Position numbers and translations under genes: made by a program. 64,000 bases of DNA from an uncultured Collinsella sp. (GTDB taxonomy: Bacteria; Actinomycetota; Coriobacteriia; Coriobacteriales; Coriobacteriaceae): assembly GCA_900540995.1 (NCBI GenBank), contig UQHO01000003.1, positions 1-64,000 on the forward strand, in the 5' to 3' direction. Every line of letters starts with the position of its first letter. The stretch's first letter is position 1. The notes beneath the pieces were generated by a model. It saw only the letters and a list, made by a program, of their open reading frames with translations, ran no database searches and was not told the origin of the DNA. Below are positions 39,398 to 47,866 of this stretch, piece after piece.

Positions 39398-39762
39398 CGA
39401 GGGCTGAAGGCGACCACAGGATCCCGCATCCAGCACCGGCTTCTAAGTGCTGTTTTGGCATCCAGCTACACTTTTCCGGATAATTTGCCTATCGAATTTG
39501 ACACTTTTCCGAAGTTTTAAGGTGCCTATTTCGACACTTTTCCGGATGAAAGCCGAATAATCACTTGGGAAACTAACGCCGTTCACGCGTCATTTCGCAG
39601 GCGGCGTTTGATTTCCGTCCGTACACGCTGATAGACTTCCTCTTGCCCGCAAGCAGCGGGCGCGTTTTATCCAGAGTCGGGGTAGAGAGTTGGCTCCACG
39701 ATCCCGACGCCAACCGGCCAAGAGGCACGGTGGCCCTGCCAATATCGATGAAAGGAGTCCGT
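39398..39762. other. Intergenic region with 33-bp iterons (365 bp)
   Basis: No gene is seen. It holds the three-unit 33-bp periodic repeat (39468-39546), described separately. The remainder is plain sequence with the ribosome-binding site of the next gene (AAAGGAG). Confidence 0.6.
39468..39566. repeat. Three 33-bp iterons (ACACTTTTCCGGA)
   Basis: ACACTTTTCCGGA begins at 39468, ACACTTTTCCGAA at 39501, and ACACTTTTCCGGA at 39534: an exact 33-base period. The rest of each unit is only loosely conserved. No ATPase gene adjoins this array, unlike the 23-bp array at 46308. Confidence 0.85.
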
Positions 39763-40515
39763 ATGGACAATTTCTCCGTGCGCAGTGAGCGCAACTTCCA
39801 CAACCTGGCAGCCAAGCCAAAACGAATGCATCTTCTGGACAAGCCGAACGGCTATGCCTCGGCCATGGTCAAGAGCAGTCTCCCCCACCAGATGCGCTTT
39901 ACCGTGCAGGCGCTCGAGAAAGAGCTCTACACCGCCGGCGACCCGCACGTACTGCAGATCAAGCTGCTTGGAGACGACTCGCGCGAGCTGTCTAGCTGGA
40001 AGCTGTTTGCCGACGGCACGTGCGTCGCAAGCGGTTCGGGTGACTTTGCCCGCGAGTGCTTCTGCGAGGGAGCTGAGGTGTTTCTGGACCTGTGTCGCGA
40101 CGCCGTCGAGACTGCCGAGCTGTGCCAGTGGAGCGAGAGGGAGTACGAGCTGTTGGGTGCCGCGCGCGGGATTGCGGGGGGGTGTAGGAACAGAAGCCTC
40201 ATGACGGTGGCCTCAGCTGGAATGACGTATCGCTCGATAAATGATCTCAACAACGTAGCCGATGCGCCGCATTTCACCTCAAAGGCATTGAGCGATCAGG
40301 AGGCGTCCAGCATTTCTTTGATATCCCCAATTGATTGTTCCGAGAAAGTCTCTTCATGTCCTTATAATCGCCCTTACGAGAAACGTGGACGAGACAGGCG
40401 TCCATATGCCGTCTCTAAACTAACGAGCCGTTCGCGGAAAGAACATCTGGCTAGCATGGGCCAAAGATATACTGGTATCGCTGCAACAATTATGGAAGAT
40501 CGGCACCACCAATGA
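39763..40515 (+). CDS. Uncharacterised protein, C-terminal third doubtful
   Basis: The frame from ATG 39763, preceded by AAAGGAG, encodes 250 residues. Residues 1-141 look like a real protein (FHNLAAKPKRMHLLDKPNGY, then LQIKLLGDDSRELSSWKLFA). After a G-run at about 40180-40186 the composition changes to lower GC, with a Ser/Arg-rich translation. This part contains TTATAAT, a promoter-like box for the next gene, and the frame ends overlapping the next start by four bases. The original stop may have been lost, or the G-run may hide a frameshift. No family recognised. Confidence 0.5.
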   Translation: MDNFSVRSERNFHNLAAKPKRMHLLDKPNGYASAMVKSSLPHQMRFTVQALEKELYTAGDPHVLQIKLLGDDSRELSSWKLFADGTCVASGSGDFARECFCEGAEVFLDLCRDAVETAELCQWSEREYELLGAARGIAGGCRNRSLMTVASAGMTYRSINDLNNVADAPHFTSKALSDQEASSISLISPIDCSEKVSSCPYNRPYEKRGRDRRPYAVSKLTSRSRKEHLASMGQRYTGIAATIMEDRHHQ

Positions 40516-42326
40516 CCTCCTTGAAATTCTCCAGGCGCTTCGCGCTTAGCCTGCTCGCCTCGCTGTCCGCCACCGTAGCGCTTGCTTTGCCCTCAACCGC
40601 CCTAGCCGCGTCGGACCCGAACCCGCCCAGCATCTCCAACGTGACGATATCCGCGACGACAGTCACGGCCGGCTCCACGCTGCATGTCGGCTATAGCGTC
40701 GATGATCCTGACGGGGTACGGTCCGTCACGCCCATAGTCGAAGTCCTTGTCGAAAACGATACCGGAGACCATGGAATCAGTTCCCGTCTCGCCTTCTCGT
40801 CGACCGGCAACACGACCGCGGGCTTCGATATCTCCACCTCCCCGAGCGACCGGCCCTGCAGGTACCGGATCATCGGCCTCGGCGTGACCGATAGTCTTGG
40901 ATGGGTTACCGATGTCTACGACACGACGTATGCCGAGGAGAAGGGGCTCGACTGTCCGACCTTCACCACCGACCCCCTCGAGTATGAGGTGACCGAGGGA
41001 CCCGAGGACCAAAACCCGCCGACCGTGTCCTCCGTGTCGCTCTCGAGCAGGGAGGTCGCAACCGGTGCCGACCTCCACATCTCTTGGACCGTCTCCGATG
41101 CCGACGGCGTTCGCTCCGTTTCCCCCATACTGCGGCAGGGCTGGGAGAATTCGGACGACGGCTGCTCTGTTTCGTCAGCCTATTATCACGGAGGCTCGTC
41201 TATCGACGGGTTTGACCTCACATTCGACAGCAATAGGATCGGAAGGCACAGGCTGATCGGCCTTTCGGTCACCGATGGCCTAGGGTTCGAGACCGATGTG
41301 TACGAGAGTTCCTACGCCAGGGCCAACGGCATTTCGGGCGCGACTTTCTCGGTTGGCGACCCGAGCGAGCTGTGCTTCGAGGTGACCGGCAGCGCGATCG
41401 ACCGGAACCCGCCCACGGTCTCGAACGTTTCCATCTCCGCGAAGAGGGTCCCCGTCGGCGGGATCCTCCGTATCTATTGCAATGTAGGCGACGCGGACGG
41501 CGTAAAGTCTGTCTCCCCGATCCTCGGCGACCCCGGCTATGTCGAGGACCCGAACTCTTTAAAGACCCGCAAAACGTTGAGCTGCAGCTACGATGCGGCA
41601 AGGGGCTATATCGAAATCGAGTTCCCCACGTCGCTCTCGATGGGCTCGTTTGAAATCCAAGCCCTCGCGGTCCTCGACAAGACGGGCCACGAGACCTTCG
41701 TCTACAGCTCCGCCTACGCCGAGCGTAACGGCAAGACCGGCGTTCAGACCTTTGATGTCGACGACGCGGGGGACGTCACCTTCGACGTGACCGCTCCGCT
41801 GTATGCCGCCACCAAGGGCGACGGGCAGGCGTATGCAAAGGACGGCGAGGCCGGTCTGACCTTCCGCTTCAGCGGTCCTCTCGATGAGTTCACGCGTCTC
41901 CTCGTGGACGGAACTGAGGTCTCCGCCGAGAACTACACCGCAACCAGGGGCAGCACGATTATCGAGCTCAGGCCGTCCTACCTGGACACGCTCGCCGGCG
42001 GCGGACACACCGTCACGGCCGTCTGGAAGGACGGGACGGCGACCGATGCGTCCTTCACCGTGGAGGGGAAGGCCCAAGGGGAGCAGGCGGGCGGAAAGAC
42101 CGACGTAGATTCACCCGGCGACAACAAAAGTGATCCTGCCACTCCTGAAAAGGACGCCGACGAGGCGGCTACAAAAAAGTCGGGACGCACGACAGCCGAT
42201 GAACCAAAGCTCGCTGCAACCGGCGACTCCACTTGGATGGCCAGCATCGCATTGGCCATGGCGGCCACGGCCTGCTTCACGGCAGCGAGAAGGCTTGAGC
42301 CCAAGCAGCATAGGCACGAACAGTAG
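40512..42326 (+). CDS. Secreted cell-wall-anchored protein with three Ig-like repeats
   Basis: A 604-residue surface protein. A signal peptide (ALSLLASLSATVALALPSTALA) is followed by three homologous modules of about 125 residues, each opening with NPPSISNVTISA, NPPTVSSVSLSS or NPPTVSNVSISA and containing a DxDGVxSVxPI motif. A further Ig-like domain lies at about 430-515 (LTFRFSGPLDEFTRLLVDGT). The C-terminus is a charged linker, LAATGD, a hydrophobic helix and basic residues, matching a sortase-type sorting signal. It probably binds a host or bacterial ligand. The start lacks a strong Shine-Dalgarno. Confidence 0.8.
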   Translation: MTSLKFSRRFALSLLASLSATVALALPSTALAASDPNPPSISNVTISATTVTAGSTLHVGYSVDDPDGVRSVTPIVEVLVENDTGDHGISSRLAFSSTGNTTAGFDISTSPSDRPCRYRIIGLGVTDSLGWVTDVYDTTYAEEKGLDCPTFTTDPLEYEVTEGPEDQNPPTVSSVSLSSREVATGADLHISWTVSDADGVRSVSPILRQGWENSDDGCSVSSAYYHGGSSIDGFDLTFDSNRIGRHRLIGLSVTDGLGFETDVYESSYARANGISGATFSVGDPSELCFEVTGSAIDRNPPTVSNVSISAKRVPVGGILRIYCNVGDADGVKSVSPILGDPGYVEDPNSLKTRKTLSCSYDAARGYIEIEFPTSLSMGSFEIQALAVLDKTGHETFVYSSAYAERNGKTGVQTFDVDDAGDVTFDVTAPLYAATKGDGQAYAKDGEAGLTFRFSGPLDEFTRLLVDGTEVSAENYTATRGSTIIELRPSYLDTLAGGGHTVTAVWKDGTATDASFTVEGKAQGEQAGGKTDVDSPGDNKSDPATPEKDADEAATKKSGRTTADEPKLAATGDSTWMASIALAMAATACFTAARRLEPKQHRHEQ

Positions 42327-42508
42327 CTCAAAGCGAACTCAACTGGGAAGGGCAGATGGATAGCCGTCCTTCTCTTATAATCAACCCAATCCGCTGAAAT
42401 GCAATCAGTTAACGAGTTTCGCCAGACGCTCGGCCTCTACCCCGCTCTAGCAAGCCACCAGGCGATGAGATAATGCCCACGACTATCAACGTAAGCAAGG
42501 AGCGCGCT

Positions 42509-43744
42509 ATGGCAGACAACGAGACCAAACCCTCGGCGAACGACGGCCGAGAGGAGCTCGTGGCAAAACAGCTCGCATCGACCAAAATCCACCTCGCGCT
42601 CACTCAGAAGCGGGTGGACGTCTCCGGCGCCATCAAGCTACCGCTCGAGCGAATTCCCCAACTCGGCGTGGCGTTCGCCTCGCTCCCCTCGATGTTTCGC
42701 ACCGTCACCAACACGGTGAGCGTGCCCACGCTGCTCCAGGCGACTGACAAATATGGTAACCCGCTCGATCCGTCGAAACTCAACACGTTCAAGGACGGCA
42801 GCGGTCTCACAGGGGGCTACCGCGACGCCGCCAAGGGCCTTGGGCAGGCGCGCTTCCACGTAGTCGAGGGCGACATCGCCACGAGCGTCACGCAGGTGCC
42901 TTACGATCCAACATCGCTATTCATGGCAGCCGCAATCGCGCAGATAAACCAAAAGCTCGACTCCATCCAGGAGTCCGTCGACGAAATGTTCGAGTACATG
43001 CGTCAGCGCGACAAGGCCAACATGCGTGGCAACCTCAAGACGCTCGCAGACATCCTCAACGGTTACGGCCTCAACTACGGCAACGCCACCTACATGGCAA
43101 ACGCCCATATGAAGGTGCTCGACATCAAGCAGTCGTCCGCGCAGGACATGGAACTCTTCCGCTCGCAGGCACAGGCGGATCTGAAAAAGAAAGGGTTCAT
43201 CGAGGTGCGAGACGGCTTGGGCAGACGCCTCGACAAGGTGCTCGACTACCTCAAAGACTGCCAGCTCGCCACCTACATCCACGCGTTCTCGCTGTTCCTC
43301 GAACCCATGCTCGCCCAGAACTTCGAGCCCGCAAAGCTCGCGGACGCCACTGCGAAGATCGAGGCTGATTCGATCGCGTACCGCGAGCTCTACACCGACT
43401 GCTACAACGCACTCGAAGCGGGGGCTGTCGACACCGTCGATGCGGCACTGCTGGGCGGTATCGCGTCCGCGGGCAAATTGCTCGGTCACGCCATCGCAAA
43501 GACCCCCGTGGGTGACCATACACTCATCGACGAGGCGCTCGAAGGCGCAGGAGAGAGCATCGGAAAGTTCAACGACAAGCAATCCGAGAAACTCCTCGAA
43601 AAGCTCCATCAGGCAAAGACGCCCGACGTCACGCCGTTCAAGCAGAGCGTAAAGGAGATCGACACCCTCTACAACCGCCCCGCGCAGATCGCCGTGGACG
43701 CCGAGAACGTCTACATCTTGCCTGCCAAGCAGCAGGAAGAGTAA
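42509..43744 (+). CDS. Uncharacterised 411-residue protein
   Basis: Not recognised. Residues 1-100 are polar with a hydrophobic stretch (IPQLGVAFASLPSMFRTVTN). A helical segment at about 150-180 (IAQINQKLDSIQESVDEMFE) has coiled-coil spacing. Alanine-rich hydrophobic stretches lie at about 305-330. No signal peptide. AAGGAG lies eight bases before the ATG at 42509, and TATAAT is at 42374-42379. It sits in the accessory island between the surface protein and a DEDDh exonuclease. The helical make-up would fit a membrane-active or filament-forming protein, but this is a guess. Confidence 0.6.
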   Translation: MADNETKPSANDGREELVAKQLASTKIHLALTQKRVDVSGAIKLPLERIPQLGVAFASLPSMFRTVTNTVSVPTLLQATDKYGNPLDPSKLNTFKDGSGLTGGYRDAAKGLGQARFHVVEGDIATSVTQVPYDPTSLFMAAAIAQINQKLDSIQESVDEMFEYMRQRDKANMRGNLKTLADILNGYGLNYGNATYMANAHMKVLDIKQSSAQDMELFRSQAQADLKKKGFIEVRDGLGRRLDKVLDYLKDCQLATYIHAFSLFLEPMLAQNFEPAKLADATAKIEADSIAYRELYTDCYNALEAGAVDTVDAALLGGIASAGKLLGHAIAKTPVGDHTLIDEALEGAGESIGKFNDKQSEKLLEKLHQAKTPDVTPFKQSVKEIDTLYNRPAQIAVDAENVYILPAKQQEE

Positions 43745-43754
43745 CGATACGCGA

Positions 43755-43774
43755 CAGGCACGCGCCATGCAGAC
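43755..43774 (+). repeat. 20-bp direct repeat flanking the exonuclease, copy 1
   Basis: CAGGCACGCGCCATGCAGAC lies 11 bases after the preceding gene. Copy 2 at 44628-44647 differs at one base, in the same orientation. The pair brackets the exonuclease gene. Confidence 0.7.
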
Positions 43775-43785
43775 AGCTAACGCCC

Positions 43786-44520
43786 CTACCTTCCCGCCGC
43801 CTTCAGCTTCAGCAGCAGGTCGCCCAGCTCGGGGCACTTGCTAGAGAGGCGTGTCTGGGCCCGCTCGCCCATCCCCCAACGTTGGCGGACTTCTTGGGCG
43901 CGCGGACTCACGTGATAGTCCCCGTCCATCACCTGCTTGAGCAGCTTGGCGGTCACGCGCGCATCGGCTAGGGCGCTGTGGGCATGGCCCGTCGACTCGT
44001 CAAACTCGATGCCGAACCACGTTGCCGCGTCGCCCAACGAGACGCGCCCGTGGCTGCCAACGTCCATGATCGAGGTGTAAAACGCCTGCAGGTCGGCCCA
44101 GTCCGTAGGAAATGTGGAAAGGTCGATGTGCTTTGCCTGGCACTCGGTCAAAAGCTGCCGACGGTCCGCACCGCTCCAACAGACCACCTGGGCGGAGTAG
44201 CGACCGATCCAATCGCTGAGCCTTTTTATCACCATGTAGAGCAGATCGGCCATCGCGGTGTCCACGGCCGATATCCCCGTGAGCTCGCGGACGGGATACG
44301 CAACGCCTTCGGTAAATTCCGTCTGCACAAACTGCGAGAACTCGCCCATAACGTTGCCGTGGTAATCGAGCTTAACGGCGCCGACCTCGATAATCTCATT
44401 GCGCAGCCCACGGCGCTGGCGCTGCTTTGGCACCGGCGCAAACTCAAAGTCCAGCACAATCTGGCGCGCAAAGTTCGTCGTATCGATAGCCGAGATACAC
44501 GGCGTCTTTTCAGCTGACAC
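43786..44520 (-). CDS. DEDDh-family 3'-5' exonuclease domain protein
   Basis: A 244-residue protein of the DnaQ-like exonuclease fold. Exo I is VLDFEFAP with D and E, followed by EIIEVGAVKLDYHG. Exo II is around WSGADRRQLL. Exo III is HAHSALADARVTAKLL, with the histidine and final aspartate of the DEDDh set. Such enzymes trim DNA or RNA 3' ends. The weakly acidic N-terminus and 50-residue C-terminus carry no known domain. Flanked by 20-bp direct repeats and opposite in strand to its left neighbour. Confidence 0.85.
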   Translation of the reverse strand: MSAEKTPCISAIDTTNFARQIVLDFEFAPVPKQRQRRGLRNEIIEVGAVKLDYHGNVMGEFSQFVQTEFTEGVAYPVRELTGISAVDTAMADLLYMVIKRLSDWIGRYSAQVVCWSGADRRQLLTECQAKHIDLSTFPTDWADLQAFYTSIMDVGSHGRVSLGDAATWFGIEFDESTGHAHSALADARVTAKLLKQVMDGDYHVSPRAQEVRQRWGMGERAQTRLSSKCPELGDLLLKLKAAGR

Positions 44521-44627
44521 GGTTAGGGCCTTTCTCCGTTGCTTGCCGCTTGTTACATAAGCGGCTACATTGCCGTAAGGTTAGGCGCTCGTGCGGACAT
44601 GAAATCGGAGCGCAATGCCACGCGCGC

Positions 44628-44647
44628 CAGGCACACGCCATGCAGAC
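44628..44647 (+). repeat. 20-bp direct repeat flanking the exonuclease, copy 2
   Basis: CAGGCACACGCCATGCAGAC, one mismatch to the copy at 43755-43774. It is 108 bases beyond the exonuclease start. Confidence 0.7.
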
Positions 44648-44695
44648 GGCCCCAAGAGAGTCGCCCGCTCTATTCAAATGCATGAAAAAGATTTA

Positions 44696-44730
44696 GGCCC
44701 GGTGACTTGAATCAGCGGTCATCCCGGGCC
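44696..44730 (-). terminator. Hairpin, possible terminator of the small frame
   Basis: GGCCCGG pairs with CCGGGCC, extended by TGA/TCA inside, followed on the minus strand by TAAATCTTTTTC. It starts two bases after the stop of the 29-codon frame. Confidence 0.5.
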
Positions 44731-44732
44731 CA

Positions 44733-44822
44733 TCAGAGCTCGTAGAGCTCTTGGTTGCTTTGGTCTCGCTCTTCACGGCGCTTATCGAACTTTCCGAGGC
44801 ACTCAAGCAGCATTCGAAGCAT
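44733..44822 (-). CDS. Possible 29-residue small protein
   Basis: The frame reads MLRMLLECLGKFDKRREERD and ends NQELYEL. It would be a hydrophobic N-terminal helix with a charged tail. The only support is the hairpin/T-run directly after the stop. No convincing Shine-Dalgarno precedes it. Function unknown, and it may be noise. Confidence 0.25.
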   Translation of the reverse strand: MLRMLLECLGKFDKRREERDQSNQELYEL

Positions 44823-44977
44823 AACAAGTCGCTGCCATTAAGGCACTGACCTCTTGACCAAGCAACGGCGCTGCCCAGCTATCACCCTTGGGCTGCCGTC
44901 AACTTTATTCTATCCGCGAGCATCTGGTTTACCAAATGGATTTTCGGTAAAGGAAGCACGGCACGCCCGCAAAACCA

Positions 44978-46273
44978 CTACGCCCCAAGTGCCGCCATGG
45001 GAATCACCGCCACGCCGTCGTCGCGTGTGTAGGCAATGCTCCCCTTTCCAACCACGACCGCCAAAAACGCCGGCGCGGCATTCTGGGCGGCAGGATTGGA
45101 GAGCACTTTCCTCTCCAGCGCCTTGAGATTTCTCGCTCCATCGTCTGCTTTCGCATCACTCAGCTTGACCTCGATGGCTCCCCAGCGCCCGTCGTGCTCA
45201 ACGATCAGATCGACCTCAAGGCCCTTCTCATCTCGGAAATAATGGACACTGTTGTCGACACCGCCGTAGGTGGAAAGGAACACGCGCACGTCGCGCAGGA
45301 CGAGATTCTCAAAGAGCATCCCCAGCGTTTGCATATCGCCAAGCAGCCGCTCAGGGGTAGCCCCCAGCAACGCCGCCGCAAGTGACGGGTCACAGAAGTA
45401 GCGCTTGGGGCGCACGCGAACGCGGGCCTTCGAGCGCATGGGCGGCTCCCATCCGCACAGGTCCTCGGTCAGCTTGAGCCTGTTGAAGAGGTCCAAGTAC
45501 GCAGCGATGGTCCTCTCGTCGGGGCCCGCCTCACCGTACGAGGCGTCCTTTACGAGCGTCTTGTACGTGACAGCCTGGCTCTCGTTCATGGCAAGAGCTC
45601 GCAAAAGGCCGTGTGCAAGCTCGGGCGACATGCCCTCGTCCAGCACGTTGACGTCGAGCACCGAGTGCACGTACTGGCTTGCCGTCTCTCGCGCAAGATC
45701 TTCCGAAAGCCCAAGATTTGCAGGCCAACCGCCCCTGCAGCACCAGCGGGCGACGTCATCCACCGTGCTCTCGCGACGCTGAGGGGCAAAATCCTCGCCC
45801 TTAAAGAGGCTTGCCAGTGACACGAGCGGCTCGCCGTCGCCCGACTCACACAGGGCCATGGGGCGCATTGACAGACGGGCGATCCTACCCGTGCCGGAAT
45901 GACGAACATGGCTGCGCTCCTCGCTTTTGAGCGCGGTCGAGCCCGTGAGCAAAAGTGTCCCCCGTTCGTTGCCGCTCGCGTCCACGAAACGCCGGGCGGC
46001 ATCCCAAACCTCGGGCACCTCCTGCCATTCATCGACCAGGTGTGGCGCATCGCCGATGAGCGCCAGGCTTGGGTCGACCTCTGCCGCCGCACGCTGCGCA
46101 GGCTCATCGAGCCTGGAGACGCTCGCCGAGCGAGAGAGCGCCGTCCAGGTCTTGCCGCACCATTTGGGGCCGTTGATCTCCACACAGCCAAACGCCCGCA
46201 TAAGGGTGTCGAGGCGCTCCTCTATGAGCCGGGGCCTATATCCCTTTTGGGTCAATCTCTTTGGTGCATCCAT
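44978..46273 (-). CDS. AAA_14/DUF4143-type ATPase with nuclease-like C-terminus
   Basis: A 431-residue protein. Walker A is INGPKWCGKTWTA (about residues 33-45), Walker B is HLVDEWQ, and LLLTGSTALKS is the sensor-like strand. The DUF4143 C-terminal half ends in a PD-(D/E)xK-like patch, GLEVDLIVEHDGRWGAIEVK (D, E and K). Members are widespread in anaerobes, often in several copies, and their function is unknown. GAGAGGGA precedes the ATG. A five-unit 23-bp iteron array begins 35 bases upstream of the start. Confidence 0.88.
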   Translation of the reverse strand: MDAPKRLTQKGYRPRLIEERLDTLMRAFGCVEINGPKWCGKTWTALSRSASVSRLDEPAQRAAAEVDPSLALIGDAPHLVDEWQEVPEVWDAARRFVDASGNERGTLLLTGSTALKSEERSHVRHSGTGRIARLSMRPMALCESGDGEPLVSLASLFKGEDFAPQRRESTVDDVARWCCRGGWPANLGLSEDLARETASQYVHSVLDVNVLDEGMSPELAHGLLRALAMNESQAVTYKTLVKDASYGEAGPDERTIAAYLDLFNRLKLTEDLCGWEPPMRSKARVRVRPKRYFCDPSLAAALLGATPERLLGDMQTLGMLFENLVLRDVRVFLSTYGGVDNSVHYFRDEKGLEVDLIVEHDGRWGAIEVKLSDAKADDGARNLKALERKVLSNPAAQNAAPAFLAVVVGKGSIAYTRDDGVAVIPMAALGA

Positions 46274-46307
46274 AGACGGCCGTCCCTCTCTATCACGCGA
46301 TATGCGA

Positions 46308-46412
46308 AATTACGCCATTCTCAATGCTGATTTTACGCTACTTTCAATGTAGTTTTTACGCCATGACAGATGTAGTTTTTACGCCATTTTCATTGAAGGT
46401 TTTACGCTTGGC
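46308..46412. repeat. Five 23-bp iterons upstream of the DUF4143 ATPase
   Basis: TTACGC begins at 46310, 46333, 46356, 46379 and 46402, an exact 23-base period. On the minus strand each unit reads like GGCGTAAAAACTACATT with variation between units. The array fills the gap between the two ATPase genes and lies where the promoter or leader of the downstream ATPase should be. Confidence 0.9.
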
Positions 46413-46458
46413 ATCCTTAGCGCGACCCATTCCGAGCATCACATCAGAGCGTGCTTGG

Positions 46459-47850
46459 TTATCTCCGCTCGCACATCTCGGCAAACGAAATCAGCTTGGC
46501 ATCTCCCCTGCTCGCCGCAGCTTCCTGACATCCTTGCGTAAAGCCTCGCTTCGAGAAGATCGCATAGCTTTTGTGCTGCCGCCTAAAGAGCTCGCTTCGA
46601 TGCACGAGCTTTTGCAGCACGTCTTCGCCCACCGGTTCACTGCGCCATTTGCATTCCGCAAACAGCGCAGTGCCCTCGCCATCGTCAACAATCAAGTCGA
46701 TTTCTTCCTGCGTATGCGTGCGATTATCCGTCCCCCACCAGCGCCCAACGCTTGCCGGAACCACATCAAGCTGGCCCGCCCGCGCGAGTTCGTACACGTA
46801 TTGTCTGCATATAAGCTCAAAGACCGTACCCATGTAATCCGATACGTGCGGCTCAATGCGCTCATACGCCATCTCGGCCATATCGTTTTGAATCAGCCCG
46901 ATGTTCTGCGGAACAAACTTGTACCAGAACCTAAACATCTGATCGCTCAGCAGATACACGGCTCGCTTATTGCTCGTCTCGTTTAGGGGCAGCTCGCGCT
47001 CGACAATCCCAAGCGACGCCAGCTTATCCACATAGCTCTTTACGTTGCTCGCAGGGATTCCCGTAGAGCTCGCAATCTCCGAGATCTTCGAGCGCCCCTG
47101 GGCAATTGCTTGCACGATCGCATCATATTGCTCGGGATTGCGGCACTCCTGCAATAGCAGGTTACTCGGCTCCTCAAAGAGATAGCCCGTAGGAGTAAGA
47201 AAAAGACGTTTGATGTTGTCCTTGAGCGGTGCGGCAGGATCGACTTTCTCGATATATGCAGGAATGCCACCCGTCATGCCATAGCAAACTGCAGCGTCTT
47301 CGCGACCCATGCTCTGCCACAGGCCGAGGGTCGTCATAAAATCGAGCGGCATGATCTTAAACTGGGCCGTACGCCTACCGTATAGCGGACTCTCGTAGCC
47401 CAACACCTGCTCTTCCATAAACGAAAGCGACGACCCGCACAGGATAAGCATAAGCTTGGTCTCTTTGTACAAGTGATCGATCTTGTCTTGCAGCAACGAG
47501 CTGATCTCGGGATTCGATTGGGCGAGATAAGGATACTCGTCGATCACGACAATCAAACGTTCCGTACGAGCCATGGTAGCCAATGCATCGAACGCCTCGT
47601 CAAAACTACGAAACGACACGCCAGCAACACCAACGGAGCCCGCAAGTATCGCCTGGCTAAAGCCATGCAGGTTTGCCTCTGCATTGGTGCGACGAGCTTG
47701 AAAGTAAATAGCCTTCTTGCCTTGGATAAACTCTGTGATAAGACGCGTTTTGCCCACGCGACGGCGGCCGTAAATCACAGGCATCTCAAAGGAGCCCGTG
47801 CCATACAGTCGATTGAGCTCGGACATTTCCGCCGTTCTTCCGATAAACAT
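46459..47850 (-). CDS. ATPase_2/DUF234-type ATPase with nuclease-like C-terminus
   Basis: A 463-residue archaeal-type AAA ATPase. Walker A is YGRRRVGKTRL (about residues 27-37), Walker B is LIVVIDEYPYL (about 97-107), and LILCGSSLSFM is the sensor strand. A winged helix at about 255-290 (KISEIASSTGIPASNVKSYV) leads to a DUF234 domain with EIDLIVDDGEGTALFAECKW, a PD-(D/E)xK-like patch. Family function is unknown. AAGGAAGG precedes the ATG, and directly upstream lies a perfect 24-bp-arm palindrome. It is from a different ATPase family than its neighbour at 44978. Confidence 0.88.
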   Translation of the reverse strand: MFIGRTAEMSELNRLYGTGSFEMPVIYGRRRVGKTRLITEFIQGKKAIYFQARRTNAEANLHGFSQAILAGSVGVAGVSFRSFDEAFDALATMARTERLIVVIDEYPYLAQSNPEISSLLQDKIDHLYKETKLMLILCGSSLSFMEEQVLGYESPLYGRRTAQFKIMPLDFMTTLGLWQSMGREDAAVCYGMTGGIPAYIEKVDPAAPLKDNIKRLFLTPTGYLFEEPSNLLLQECRNPEQYDAIVQAIAQGRSKISEIASSTGIPASNVKSYVDKLASLGIVERELPLNETSNKRAVYLLSDQMFRFWYKFVPQNIGLIQNDMAEMAYERIEPHVSDYMGTVFELICRQYVYELARAGQLDVVPASVGRWWGTDNRTHTQEEIDLIVDDGEGTALFAECKWRSEPVGEDVLQKLVHRSELFRRQHKSYAIFSKRGFTQGCQEAAASRGDAKLISFAEMCERR

Positions 47851-47866
47851 AGGGCCATCCTTCCTT

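Larger units (their letters stand above)
44521..44977. other. Intergenic region (457 bp) with a possible small gene
   Basis: Apart from direct-repeat copy 2 (44628-44647), a hairpin (44696-44730) and a 29-codon frame (44733-44822), nothing is seen. Confidence 0.5.

Noticed and set aside
46308..46412. CRISPR array
   Set aside because: The period is only 23 bp with loosely conserved units and no distinct spacers, and there are no cas genes.
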